Assembly: GCF_013523055.1 (NCBI RefSeq)
Contig: NZ_JAAMQM010000015.1
Span: 1-64,000 of the forward strand
Direction: 5' to 3'
Source: Pseudomonas capeferrum
GTDB lineage: Bacteria > Pseudomonadota > Gammaproteobacteria > Pseudomonadales > Pseudomonadaceae
Length of the DNA stretch: 64,000 bases
Part shown: one piece after another, positions 41,188-51,300 of the stretch
How the letters are laid out: each line of letters starts with the position of its first letter
Position numbering within the stretch: the stretch's first letter is position 1
Notes under the pieces: model-generated
What the model saw: only the letters and a program-made list of their open reading frames with translations
Database searches by the model: none
Told to the model about the DNA's origin: nothing
Translations under genes and position numbers: made by a program

Positions 41188-41796
41188 ATGAAACGTACTG
41201 CATTAGTCGCAGCGCTGTTGCCTATTGCTCTTCTGAGTGGTTGTTCGTCCTGGCTGAATACTGCCGGCGAAGACGAGTTCTCATGCCCCGGCATGCCACA
41301 AGGCATCATTTGTAAGTCGCCAATGGCCGTTTACAAGTCCACTGAACAGAGTCCAGCGCTGACTGACAGTGACATGCCAATTGGTCAGAAGGCGCCGAAC
41401 GTGAAGTACGGTGACGACATGGGAAAGACTGCCGGCTCTGAGCATAACCTCAAAGTATCAAACGGTATGCCAGGGCCAGCTGTTGCAGAACTTGCTCGAC
41501 CAGTCCGAGTTCCAGCCCAGGTCATGCGCATCTGGATTGCGCCATGGATCGACAGCAAAGACGATTTGCACTTTCCGTCCTACCTCTTTACCGAGATCCA
41601 GCCACGCACTTGGTCGTTCGGGAAATCCGAATATTCAGGCCAAGGCATGGTTGTCCCTCACCTTGAGTTAACCGCTGTACCGCCAGTCAGCGTTGCCGCA
41701 CCTAAATCGGAAAACGTTGCTGCAGAACCAACCAATTACGGACCGCAAGTTACATCGTCCGCAATCCCATCCACAACTGACATCAATCTGAACTGA
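41188..41796 (+). CDS. traV: TraV, outer-membrane lipoprotein of the T4SS core
   Basis: 202 residues with a lipoprotein signal ending in the lipobox LLSGC. The conserved short region EDEFSCPGMPQGIICKSPM is typical of TraV, and the C-terminal part has VPAQVMRIWIAPWIDSKDDL. I prefer the ATG at 41188 (AAAGGTAA upstream); an ATG at 41170 overlapping the traB stop is in frame. TraV is the VirB7-like anchor of the core complex. Confidence 0.9.
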   Translation: MKRTALVAALLPIALLSGCSSWLNTAGEDEFSCPGMPQGIICKSPMAVYKSTEQSPALTDSDMPIGQKAPNVKYGDDMGKTAGSEHNLKVSNGMPGPAVAELARPVRVPAQVMRIWIAPWIDSKDDLHFPSYLFTEIQPRTWSFGKSEYSGQGMVVPHLELTAVPPVSVAAPKSENVAAEPTNYGPQVTSSAIPSTTDINLN

Positions 41797-41815
41797 TAAC
41801 ACTGGGAGCTACACA

Positions 41816-42157
41816 ATGACCGCACAAATCGCACAAATCGAAACCAACGCAGTAGCCGCTGCTCCATTCAAGAAAATCGACAAGCGTGCACTGCTGAGCA
41901 TGGCTGTTGTCGGCCTGGCTGTCGCCGTCGACGTGACAGCTGGCTCCGACTCCACCTTCACCGAGATCGTCACCAGCCTCGACGGTTGGATGACTGGCTC
42001 CCTGGGTAAAGTCTTTGCCCTGGGTGCCCTGGGTACCGGCCTGGCAATCGGCGTGGTCAAGCAGTCGGTCATGGCTGTTGTGACCGGCGTAGCTGTAGCC
42101 CTCTCCGCGAGCGTTGGTCCAGGCGTGCTGACCAACATCTTCACCGCCACGCTGTAA
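41816..42157 (+). CDS. traA: TraA-like conjugative pilin precursor, 113 aa
   Basis: Small, very hydrophobic protein with a basic N-terminal leader (FKKIDKRALLSMAVVGL), a likely processing region near DVTA/GSDS, and two long hydrophobic helices separated by a short GVVKQS turn. This is the architecture of F-type propilin. Its place between traV and traC is consistent with pilin. GGGAG precedes the ATG. Identification is by size, hydropathy and position rather than a diagnostic motif. Confidence 0.75.
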   Translation: MTAQIAQIETNAVAAAPFKKIDKRALLSMAVVGLAVAVDVTAGSDSTFTEIVTSLDGWMTGSLGKVFALGALGTGLAIGVVKQSVMAVVTGVAVALSASVGPGVLTNIFTATL

Positions 42158-42165
42158 CGCCTCTC

Positions 42166-42195
42166 AAGGCGCACTAGGTCGCTAGTGCGCCTTTT
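42166..42195 (+). terminator. Strong terminator between pilin and traC
   Basis: A 12-bp stem AAGGCGCACTAG / CTAGTGCGCCTT with a GTCG loop and TTTT. It should leave pilin mRNA abundant while reducing read-through into traC. Confidence 0.85.
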
Positions 42196-42254
42196 CAACT
42201 GGCTCTGCCTGCGGGTTGCCCTCCAGGCCTTCCAAGCCTACTCAACCACCACAT

Positions 42255-44702
42255 ATGGCGAACAGTGAAATGGCAGCCTCGAAAGCGACGATCAAAGGGG
42301 ATAGAACCTCCACCCCTCAAAAAAAACTCAATGTCAGGGCTATCGATCCCGACTCAAAGGTATTCTTTTGCTCCGATGGAAATGAACATTACCTCGGGGC
42401 ATGTTTTGTATCTGATGCCCTGACAGGCGCCAGCTCCTCAACCGTTGACAAGCTCCAGTCTGCCTTGAGCATGAACTTCGCGCCCGGCACCTTCATTCAG
42501 ATCGCTATGCTTGGAAGCCCCGATGTCGGTGAATACATCGATGCCTATCTGAACAGTAAACCTGCGCTGAACCCGATCCTCAAGGCCCTCTCTCGGCAGC
42601 ACGCGAATCTGATCACCGGTGGCATCGATACCCCGTTGGTTCAACGGAGCGGTGTGATGCTGAATCGTCAGCGCGTCATCGTGACAGTAAAATTCCCGTG
42701 CCGTAACGAGAGCCCGGATGACGCAGACATTGCGGCAACGAAGGAATCGGCCGACCGTGTCACGGAAGCGCTTAAAGCAGCGTCCCTGAACCTGTTCCAG
42801 CTCGATGCCGTGGGCTACCTAGTGCTCATGCGAATAATCACGAAGCTCTGGGATGCTCCTCGGTCTCACTACGATGAAGATCAACTGATCAAGGATCAGG
42901 TTTACTACCCTGGCGACTCCATCAACTATGATGATCCGTCGACCATCAATTTCAATGACGGCGCCCATTATGCGAAGGCGCTGAGTGTCAAACACTTCCC
43001 GCAGAAAACCAGCCTCGCAATCATGAACCACATGATCGGGGACCCGAACGGTCTTTCGAACCAGATCACCGACCCGTACTACATGGTGCTGACCATCCAC
43101 TATCCGGATCAGGTCGTGAAGAAGGACGAAGTCAAGCAAACGTCCTCAATCATCAATCACCAGGTCTTTGGACCGACAGCCCACCTGATCCCCATCCTCA
43201 GCTACAAGAAAAAGGGCATCGACACCCTGGTCCATGAGATCGACGGTAAGGGTGCGATCATCGTAGAAGTAAACTTCACGATCTTCCTGTTCTCAAGGGA
43301 TAAGCAGCGCCTGAACAAACTGTCCGCAGGCCTGCAGGCTTATTACACATCCCTTGCTTTCGAGCTCAGGGAAGATCGCCGAATCTTGGAAGCGCTCTGG
43401 AACAACCTGCTGCCACTCAACACATCGCGAGAAGGGGTCAAGAACCTCTATCGCTTCCATACGATGGCAGTTCGGCATGCCTGTCAATTCCTGCCAATCC
43501 TTGGCGAGTGGACTGGTAGCGGCATGGCCGGAGCAATGCTCATGCTCACCCGCCGCGGCCAGGCGGCATTGATTGATTTGTATGAATCGAGCACCAACTA
43601 CAGCGGAATCATTTTTGCTGAGGCCGGCGCTGGCAAGTCGTTCTTCACTCAGAAAATCGCCGCCGACTATCTCGCTGCTGGTGCAAAACTGTGGGTGATC
43701 GACGCCGGCCGGAGTTACCTGAAGCTTTGCAAGATGGTTGGCGGCGAGTTCATCGAGTTCAAGCCTGAGTCGGATGTGTGCCTCAACCCGTTCACGCACG
43801 TCGAAGACCTGCACGAGGAAATGGACATCCTCAAAGCCACCATCGCCAAAATGGCCGCCCCAGAGGACACGCTTGACGATTACCAGCTCTCTCGCGTTGA
43901 ACAGGCCATCACCAGTACCTGGGAGAAGTATGGCAACGCAGCGAACATCACTGCAGTTGCGGAGTGGTTCATCAATCAGTCGGACGACCCGGAGTGCTTG
44001 CGACTAGGGCGCCAGCTGTTCCCGTTCGCCGGCGGCCAATACACCAAGTGGTTCGATGGTGAGAACAACCTGGATATGAGCAATGCGTTCATCTGCATGG
44101 AGCTGAGCGACCTCAAGGGGCGGCCGGCTCTTCAACAGGTAGTGCTGCTGCAGCTGATCTCCCGCATCAACCACGACATGTACAAGGCTCAGCTGGGTGA
44201 GCGGGGCCGGAAAAAAATCCTCATCGTCGATGAGGCTTGGGAGATGCTCGATGATCCGATGATGGCCAAGGCGATGGTTGCGGCTTACCGCAAGGCGCGT
44301 AAAGAAGACGGCGCAGTGCTGGTGGTCACGCAGGCTATCGGCGACGTCTACGCGTCGAAAAACACTGAAGCTATCGCTGCGAACTCGGCCTGGCAGTTTA
44401 TCCTGCAGCAAAAATCCGAATCGATCGACTCGGCCATCGACAGCAAGCAGTTCAAGATCGAACCCTACGGTGCTCACATGCTGAAGTCAGTTCACACAAT
44501 GCCTGGCAAGTACAGCGAGATCATGGTCAAACGCAGCGAAACCGATTGGGGCATCGTGCGTCTTGTTGTGGATGAATTCCACAACGTGACGTTCTCCTCG
44601 AAAGGGGCAGCGCGCAACGAGATTCTTGACGATCTTGACCGTGGCGTCGATGCGGTGGAGGCAGTGAACAACTACATGGCCCGCCAAAGCTCCGCGGCGT
44701 AG
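42255..44702 (+). CDS. traC: TraC, VirB4-family T4SS ATPase
   Basis: 815 residues from the ATG at 42255 (ribosome binding site weak; a TTG at 42216 or ATG at 42270 are alternatives). Walker A EAGAGKSFFTQK, Walker B KKILIVDEAWEMLDD, and the late AIGDVYASKNTEAIAANS are as in TraC/VirB4. It is a cytoplasmic, membrane-associated ATPase that powers pilin extraction and pilus assembly. Confidence 0.94.
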   Translation: MANSEMAASKATIKGDRTSTPQKKLNVRAIDPDSKVFFCSDGNEHYLGACFVSDALTGASSSTVDKLQSALSMNFAPGTFIQIAMLGSPDVGEYIDAYLNSKPALNPILKALSRQHANLITGGIDTPLVQRSGVMLNRQRVIVTVKFPCRNESPDDADIAATKESADRVTEALKAASLNLFQLDAVGYLVLMRIITKLWDAPRSHYDEDQLIKDQVYYPGDSINYDDPSTINFNDGAHYAKALSVKHFPQKTSLAIMNHMIGDPNGLSNQITDPYYMVLTIHYPDQVVKKDEVKQTSSIINHQVFGPTAHLIPILSYKKKGIDTLVHEIDGKGAIIVEVNFTIFLFSRDKQRLNKLSAGLQAYYTSLAFELREDRRILEALWNNLLPLNTSREGVKNLYRFHTMAVRHACQFLPILGEWTGSGMAGAMLMLTRRGQAALIDLYESSTNYSGIIFAEAGAGKSFFTQKIAADYLAAGAKLWVIDAGRSYLKLCKMVGGEFIEFKPESDVCLNPFTHVEDLHEEMDILKATIAKMAAPEDTLDDYQLSRVEQAITSTWEKYGNAANITAVAEWFINQSDDPECLRLGRQLFPFAGGQYTKWFDGENNLDMSNAFICMELSDLKGRPALQQVVLLQLISRINHDMYKAQLGERGRKKILIVDEAWEMLDDPMMAKAMVAAYRKARKEDGAVLVVTQAIGDVYASKNTEAIAANSAWQFILQQKSESIDSAIDSKQFKIEPYGAHMLKSVHTMPGKYSEIMVKRSETDWGIVRLVVDEFHNVTFSSKGAARNEILDDLDRGVDAVEAVNNYMARQSSAA

Positions 44703-44757
44703 AGAAGCCAGCAAGCTATCCGCACCTCCAGCTCGCACCGCATGCACTGCAATGCTC

Positions 44758-44783
44758 AGCCCGGCCATCAGCCGGGCTTTTTG
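44758..44783 (+). terminator. Rho-independent terminator after traC
   Basis: AGCCCGGC / GCCGGGCT stem and TTTTTG, 55 bases after the traC stop. Confidence 0.86.
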
Positions 44784-44814
44784 TTGCTGCAATCTAATAC
44801 TGTTGTCGTAGTGC

Positions 44815-44823
44815 TACGTGTTA
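44815..44823 (+). promoter_or_regulatory. TACGTGTTA motif ahead of trbI
   Basis: TACGTGTTA, 72 bases before the trbI start and just after the traC terminator, where a new promoter is needed for the trbI-to-traG operon. Confidence 0.48.
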
Positions 44824-44886
44824 TGCTTGTCAAACAACTGCGCGCAGAGCGCTATCTTTTTCCATCGCTATTAGGGAAACGCCGAG

Positions 44887-45351
44887 ATGACTGATACAGC
44901 GAATAGCCAAGAACAACAGGCAGGGGAACAAATCCGCCCTGATGACGACCAGGTTAGGACGAAGCCAGCACCAGCTACCAAAGCCCAGCAAGGACCTGCT
45001 GGTGTTTCCTTTCTGACATGCGTCATCGTGGCCCTCGCTGTATCCAGTTTTAGCAGCTTCATGGCTTATCACTTCGCCGGGCAGAATCTCAATGTGGGTG
45101 CTCAGGTAGTGTTGGTTGACGGCACAAAGCTCGCCAATGCACAGATGAAGCGAACCCTCGATAAGGCCGAATTGAGCCCCGAGCAAGCACAGGCCGACGG
45201 CCTCGCGTTTGTGACAGACCTCCAGAATGTACTGAAGGCGTACACGGATTCAGGGGTACTGGTTATCAACTCATCGGTAGCCTTGAACGCCCCGGCAGGC
45301 ATGAACGTAACTGTCCAAGTTGCTCAGCATCTTGGCCTTGAGCTGGAGTGA
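44887..45351 (+). CDS. trbI: TrbI, F-type T4SS protein
   Basis: 154 residues: polar N-terminus, one membrane helix (VIVALAVSSFSSFMAYHF) and a periplasmic domain with VVLVDGTKL, LDKAELSPEQAQADGLAFV, and VLVINSSVALNAPAGMNVTV, the typical TrbI pattern. In F, TrbI affects pilus retraction and length. It starts the trbI-S26-traF-traH-traG operon. Confidence 0.85.
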   Translation: MTDTANSQEQQAGEQIRPDDDQVRTKPAPATKAQQGPAGVSFLTCVIVALAVSSFSSFMAYHFAGQNLNVGAQVVLVDGTKLANAQMKRTLDKAELSPEQAQADGLAFVTDLQNVLKAYTDSGVLVINSSVALNAPAGMNVTVQVAQHLGLELE

Positions 45352-45355
45352 TCGC

Positions 45356-45919
45356 ATGAACGCTAAAGCACTGGTGTCTCGACTGGTGTCCCCGCTCAAA
45401 GCCCTTCGGTCAGACAAGGCACGGCTTCGATTTCTTCGAAACTCGCTCATCGGTATCGCCGCTTCTTTCATCGTTGCAGTTGCCGCTGTTACGACCTTTC
45501 GCCAGGACTACCGGATCGGCGTTGATCTTGCGTCAGTACGTTGCCTGCCCTGGCGCCTGTACATGATCACTTATGGCCAGCCTGCCGAGCTCAAGCGTGG
45601 TGATTTCGTCGCTTTCGTGCCAAAAGGTGGCTTCATGGGCGAGCACTTTGAAGGGAAGACCGTCGGAAAGATGGTCGCAGGCCTCCCGGGCGACAAACTG
45701 GTCGTGAAGAACAACGTTGCATACATCGGCGATCGACTGATCGGTGAGCTGGACCTCATCGGAAAACTGGGCAAGAAGTCCGGCGATTTCGACCGAGTCA
45801 TGACAGTACCAGCCGGCAAGATTCTGGTTATTGGGACTGAGCCACGTAGTTATGACGGTCGCTACTGGGGCTTCCTTGATTCGAAGCTGATCATTGGCAA
45901 GGTAGGGCCTATCATCTGA
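45356..45919 (+). CDS. S26-type signal peptidase of the transfer system (TrhF/TraF-like), 187 aa
   Basis: One N-terminal membrane helix (NSLIGIAASFIVAVAAV), then S26 boxes: RCLPWRLYMI at the box B position, RGDFVAFVP, KMVAGLPGDKLVV with the likely general-base Lys, and the late DGRYWGFL. The nucleophile Ser of classical members seems replaced by Cys in RCLPW, with a Ser four residues earlier as alternative. It probably processes the pilin or other exported Tra proteins. GGAG lies before the ATG at 45356. Confidence 0.85.
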   Translation: MNAKALVSRLVSPLKALRSDKARLRFLRNSLIGIAASFIVAVAAVTTFRQDYRIGVDLASVRCLPWRLYMITYGQPAELKRGDFVAFVPKGGFMGEHFEGKTVGKMVAGLPGDKLVVKNNVAYIGDRLIGELDLIGKLGKKSGDFDRVMTVPAGKILVIGTEPRSYDGRYWGFLDSKLIIGKVGPII

Positions 45920-46929
45920 TGAAAGCTCCATTCAAGCGCCTTTCACGTATGCGTACGCGTAAAGGATTATCAAAAGCAATTTCGGTATTGGCGCTGTTCT
46001 CGATCGCTGCCTTGCCGAGTGCTGTCTCTGCGGATACCGACAGTGGATCTCCGAGGTTCATCGAGCGGAAAGCAGAAGGGTGGTTCTTCTACAAAGATCC
46101 AAAAGAGACCCCCCCGGCTCCGCCATTAATGCAACGAGAGCCAAAACCGCCCGCCGGAAAAACGGCCGCCGAAGAACCGAAGATCCAGCCGTTTTCTGTT
46201 TCGTGGTTGCGCGAAAACATGCCGAAGCTGTTGGACGCCGCGATCGACGACCCTAGCAAGGAAAACGTTGAGGCGTACCTCTACGCGCAGCGCGTGGCCA
46301 TGGACAAGTCCCAGCGCTATGCAGAGATGACAACCCGTGTAGTGGCAGCCGATCCATTTTTGGACGAGAACAACCGAGTCCCTATCGCGACATATACGAA
46401 ACCCTTCTTCCTGCGGAATGCCCAGGCCGGTGTAACCGAGGCTTTAAAACATGTCGCGACAGTCGGCGGTTTGTGGGTTTTCTTCGATTCGAAGTGCGAG
46501 TTCTGCCGGCCTCAGGTTAATACCGTTCAAAAACTAGCCAAGGAGTATGGATTTGTCACGAAGTTCATTTCCATGGATGGCAAGCCCTTACCGAATGTTA
46601 CAGAGTTCGAGAAAAACACTGGGCAAGCGAGCATCCTGAACTTGCGCATCACGCCAACTACTGTTCTCGTTGTTCCGCCGAACAACTACTACATCGTGTC
46701 GCAAGGGATGATGGCTCAGGATCAGCTCGCGGAGCGGATCATCATTGCAGCTGACAGCAACAATCTACTGCCGAAAGATATTGCCCAGAAAATCAATACC
46801 TATGATCGAGGCGTCTTGACCAACGAAGACACTCAAAAAGGTGCAAGTGATGATCCAAAGCAGTGGGTTAAATATCTAAAGGACAAATTAGAAGGCCGCT
46901 ACGAGGGGGGCAGCAATAATGCGGAATAA
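45919..46929 (+). CDS. traF: TraF, thioredoxin-like pilus assembly protein
   Basis: 336 residues with a basic N-terminus and signal peptide (cut near VSA/DTD), the conserved EGWFFYKDP, a helical middle, and a C-terminal thioredoxin-like domain with active site DSKCEFCRPQ. F TraF lacks CxxC; here it is kept (CEFC), as in several other MPF_F systems. It acts in the periplasm in pilus assembly and may handle disulfides of TraH, TraU and TraN. Start overlaps the peptidase stop by one base. Confidence 0.93.
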   Translation: MKAPFKRLSRMRTRKGLSKAISVLALFSIAALPSAVSADTDSGSPRFIERKAEGWFFYKDPKETPPAPPLMQREPKPPAGKTAAEEPKIQPFSVSWLRENMPKLLDAAIDDPSKENVEAYLYAQRVAMDKSQRYAEMTTRVVAADPFLDENNRVPIATYTKPFFLRNAQAGVTEALKHVATVGGLWVFFDSKCEFCRPQVNTVQKLAKEYGFVTKFISMDGKPLPNVTEFEKNTGQASILNLRITPTTVLVVPPNNYYIVSQGMMAQDQLAERIIIAADSNNLLPKDIAQKINTYDRGVLTNEDTQKGASDDPKQWVKYLKDKLEGRYEGGSNNAE

Positions 46930-48370
46930 ATTTAAGCAGCTGGTTTCGTTATTACTGGTTGCAACACTTACCATGGTTTCAGTACCTGCTTCAGCTGGAC
47001 TTGCAGATGCGCTTGACGGCATGTTCATGTCGAACAGCACGAGCGCGGGCGCATTCACAAGCCAAAGCCGGGGCGGCATGGTCGGCGGAGGCGCAGCCCT
47101 TCGAAGCCCGGTGCGAAACATTAACCTGGTAGCTTTCGACCCGCCCCGATTCTCGGCCGGTTGTGGCGGTATTGATATGTTCGCGGGGTCGTTCTCTTTC
47201 ATCAACGCTGACGCCCTAGTTGCGCTGTTCCGCCAAATCGCAGCAAACGCTGTTGGTGTTGCGTTCAAAGCCGCCATTGACGCTATTAACCCGGCCCTGG
47301 GCAAGCTGATGCAGGACTTCCAGAATAAACTTCAAGCCCTGAACCAGATGATGAAGAATACCTGCGCAGTGGCGAACTCGATCGTCAAATCGTTCACTGA
47401 CCCATCAGCCCGAAAAGAAATGGTTGACCAGGCTTCGACGGCGGCCTCGGCAGCAACTGGCTCTTTCTCTGATCTGTTTGCTGGTTTGTCGGACCTGTTC
47501 AGCTCTCCAAACAGCAGTTCTGACAAAGGCACAAATGACGGAAGCTGCGAGGAGTGCGGCAACCCAGTATGGAAAGCATTGACAGATACCTCATCCGGCC
47601 AATACCTGGGCAATCCCGACACTGGCGAAGCTGACAGCAACCTCGCTAATGAAGTTGTGATGAGCATGATTGGCGCAGTGGTAATGACCGCTCCTGACAG
47701 CTCTTCCAAGAACTCTGACGGTTCTGAGAAGCCAAAGGTTGGCCAAATCTACAGCCCGACTTTGACTTTGATGAACTTCAAAAACGGCTCAAGCTCAAAC
47801 AGCACCCCATTGAGAATCCTGCATTGCAACAACGGGTACGACCGGAACAAGTGCACTAGCATCAACCCTAATAAGACGTTGAGCTTTGATGGCACGTTGG
47901 GATACACCAACAAAATGCTGTTTGGCTACGCACAGGGCGCGACTACTGGGACAGCTAGTACTTCGATTGTTGGTAAACTTACAAACTGCACTACAAACTC
48001 ATGTGACTTCACCGCTGCACAGAAACAATTCATCAATTCTGTAAAAACACCAGCGCTGGCTCTGATAAGAAAGGTACAACAGTTCCCAGGGGCCATTCAG
48101 ACAGTTGCTGAGCAAATGGCACCAATCATCGCCAACGAGCTGGCCCTTAAATATGGTGAGGCGGCACTGTATGCCGCCAATCAGACCTTCAATGGAGTCA
48201 AAGGTATTAAACCAGACTTTGTTGACCAGAACATCAGTAAGCTCACTCAAGAACTGGCGGCAATCAGGGCGGAAGACGCAAACTTCCAGCCCAGAATTGT
48301 AGCTACTGAGCAATGGGTCAAAATGATTCTAACCAGTAACCCCGCCATCTTTGTCAAGCCGGGCCTCTAG
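46919..48370 (+). CDS. traH: TraH, F-type conjugative pilus assembly protein
   Basis: 483 residues. Signal peptide, then the TraH landmarks: RSPVRNINLVAFDPPRFSAG, CGGIDMFAGSFSFINADALV, FRQIAANAVGVAF, and MMKNTCAVANSIV. The start lies inside the end of traF with GGGGGG upstream. TraH is an outer-membrane-associated protein needed for pilus extension, acting with TraF and TraG. Confidence 0.95.
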   Translation: MRNKFKQLVSLLLVATLTMVSVPASAGLADALDGMFMSNSTSAGAFTSQSRGGMVGGGAALRSPVRNINLVAFDPPRFSAGCGGIDMFAGSFSFINADALVALFRQIAANAVGVAFKAAIDAINPALGKLMQDFQNKLQALNQMMKNTCAVANSIVKSFTDPSARKEMVDQASTAASAATGSFSDLFAGLSDLFSSPNSSSDKGTNDGSCEECGNPVWKALTDTSSGQYLGNPDTGEADSNLANEVVMSMIGAVVMTAPDSSSKNSDGSEKPKVGQIYSPTLTLMNFKNGSSSNSTPLRILHCNNGYDRNKCTSINPNKTLSFDGTLGYTNKMLFGYAQGATTGTASTSIVGKLTNCTTNSCDFTAAQKQFINSVKTPALALIRKVQQFPGAIQTVAEQMAPIIANELALKYGEAALYAANQTFNGVKGIKPDFVDQNISKLTQELAAIRAEDANFQPRIVATEQWVKMILTSNPAIFVKPGL

Positions 48371-48379
48371 GAATAAACT

Positions 48380-51300
48380 ATGGACTTCACTGTATATGTA
48401 CTTGGTGATGTTTCGACCTTCTATAATACGCTTAATAGCGTAGCGATGGTGTTCAACGCTAAGGGATTCATGACTGGCGTGTACCTGGTAGGTGGGTTCG
48501 TTGCGTTGATCTCGGGAATTATGTTCGTCATCCAAAAGGGTGCATCTGAACAGTTCATCCCTGCTAACGGTCCTGTAGGTGGTCTATTTGGCTTCGCTAT
48601 GATGGTTGCCTGTTGCACCATTAAGGCCGATGTCAAGATCGAAGACATCTACACAGGGACGGTGAACAAGGTCGACAACGTCCCCCTCGTACTTGCCGCC
48701 CCGGCCAGCTTATTCACGACGACTATGTACGGTCTGTTTGAAAAGATTACCACGGCATACCAAAGTACTTCTGGCAGTTACATGGCCGTAACTCAGAACG
48801 GCTTTGTAACGCCATTGAAACTGCTCCTCACTCTGCGTAAAGGGGTGGAGAATGTTGATCCCTATCTTGTTGCCAGTCTCAAACAATATGTGATCGACTG
48901 CGTTCCAGGCTCTACGACGTTCAGCATCGCGGATTTTCAGAAATCTACGAACATAGTGTCTTACGTTTTAGGTCATTCCCGCGGCACAGGTCTTACAACC
49001 TACTGGGATAACGTGAACATTAGCGGCTTAGCGCTTTCGTGCCAGGAGGCACAAACGAGGCTTGACGGCCGAGTTGGTTCTTTCCCTTCCTCTGATGCCG
49101 CCAAGAAAATGATCAATGCGGGCATGAAGGACAAAAGTCCTTCAGGTAGCGCTTACACGCCAGATGATGTCAGTGCCGCCATCACTAACTTGGTGCCTTC
49201 GCTGTGGTCATCAGCACAAAGCGCTGATGATTTCATGGTCAACGCATTCTTCTTTAACTCTATAGTTGGCACATATAACTGTCTCGACAGCGTTGCGGAT
49301 CAAAATAGCTTCAACCTCTGCATGTCCTCCCTTACCCAGCAAGACGAGCAGTTCCGTTCCGACGCAGCAGCATCTGGAAGCTTCTTTGCTAAAATCATGA
49401 TGCCGACGATGGTCTTTCTTCAGATCCTTTTCTTCGGCTTCGCCCCAATCGTCATCATTTACAGCCTATTCAAAGGTGCTGGATCTTTGATGATGTATGT
49501 GAAATTCCTTGGTTTTGGCATCTGGACAACTTCGTGGTTACCATTCTCCGCAGTAATTCAGATGTACATACAAAACGATGTCGCTGAAAAGCTGACTGAG
49601 TTCACCGAGAAAGGGTTGGTGCCGAGCAACTTGAAGGCCGTATATTACGATGTCCTGGCAACTAGGCTCGGTATTGCATCGGACATGCTTGCCGCAACCC
49701 CACTCATTTCGGCAGCAATGCTTGGGCTAACTGCTTACGGTATGGTGAGTCTTGCAAGTCGCTGGTCAGGACGTGACCACAATGACGAAAAGCTCCAGTC
49801 ACCTGATCTCGTAAAGAACGGGGCACATGTCGATGTTGCAAGTCGCAACCAATACCAGTCCGAACATTCTGGCAGCATCAATAATGGGCTTTCGCTGAAT
49901 GGCGCCAACTGGAACTCTGCGGATCTGAAAAATACTCTAAGCACTTCTACCCAGAGTGCCTTCGGTTCTGACCATTCGAAGCGCAGCGAGAGCTCCTCAG
50001 CAGTGGAGGCATCTCTCCGTCAGATGTCCTCGTACAAATCCGGTGATAGCTGGACAGATCAACGTATGCAGTCGCTTGATCGGCAGCATAGTAGTATCTC
50101 CCAACAGGCGATGAAACTGGGCGATAGCATTGGCCAGGCCTTGGGCTTCACTGGCAAAGAGATGAACTCGTTCAAAGAGGCGTTCGACGCTAAAGTTGGC
50201 TTCAGCGGCATTTTTGGAGGTGTTTCTGCCGGCATCCAGAACGCCACTGGTAAGGATATGACCAAGTCTCAGGCCTCAACGATAGCATCCCAATTTGGTA
50301 CGGAGATCTCCAAAAATGAAAGCGACATGTCCGGGTGGAAGGCCTCGGTTGCTGACACGTTCTCTCATAGCACCGGTAGAGAAGCCGCAACTGAAAACGC
50401 ACTCGGTCGTCGTCTGAGTGCAACAACCGCTGACACCCAGTCGTCGTTCAATCGCTTCCAGCAAGCGACCTCAGCGGAAGCCGGCGTTTCCGCAAACGCG
50501 AAGATCAGTGAGGAGACCACCGGTGGGAATCTCACACGTTCGCAGCAGGGTATGCAGGCCCTCAATCAGGCCATCGCGGGTCTCAGTGATTCTCAGCGCA
50601 GTGAGTTCAACAAAAAATTCCCCGAGCTAGAAACTCGATACGCCCAACAGTCCACCGGAATGGTTGGGGCACGTGAGTCCGCTCAGCTGTGGGCTCTGAA
50701 GTCGATTGGGGCGGACACCGAGTTCGCTAACGTCATTTCGGCTATGACGGGCAACGTTGTGGGCGGTCCGAGCGAAGGTGATGCGAGTAAATTTAAGGGC
50801 GTAGGGGGCAAAGCGGCCCAGATCAGTGACAACCCAGCCGGTCAGGTTTCTCGTGCAAATATTGGCAATCCGTCGATGAATGTTTCTGGCGTTGATGCAA
50901 ACCAGGTCGGGCCAACAGGTGCTCCACAGCCACAGGAGTTGAGAGAGGTCGCATCAGGAATGGATCCTTACCGTTCTTACGAAGACCGCGAGACATATGT
51001 GTCGTCACAACTGCCAAGTAGCCGTCCTAAAGCACAAGAACAGATGCGAGCAGGGAAAACCGCACTCGAAAATTCAGACACCACGCTTTCCCCTGAGCAG
51101 ATCCGCGACACCATGTCGACCAAGCCAATCACAAACACGATGATTGGTGCAGGTCAGGCTGAACAGCAATGGGAGCAAGAGAACCCTAAAACTGCGATGG
51201 CCGTTACGGCAGCGACAATGTTTGTGCCAGGCGCAGGGTGGGGTAACGCTGCCCTCAAAGGCGCGCAAGCTGGTAGGGCTGTGATGGCAGCAAGAGGCGC

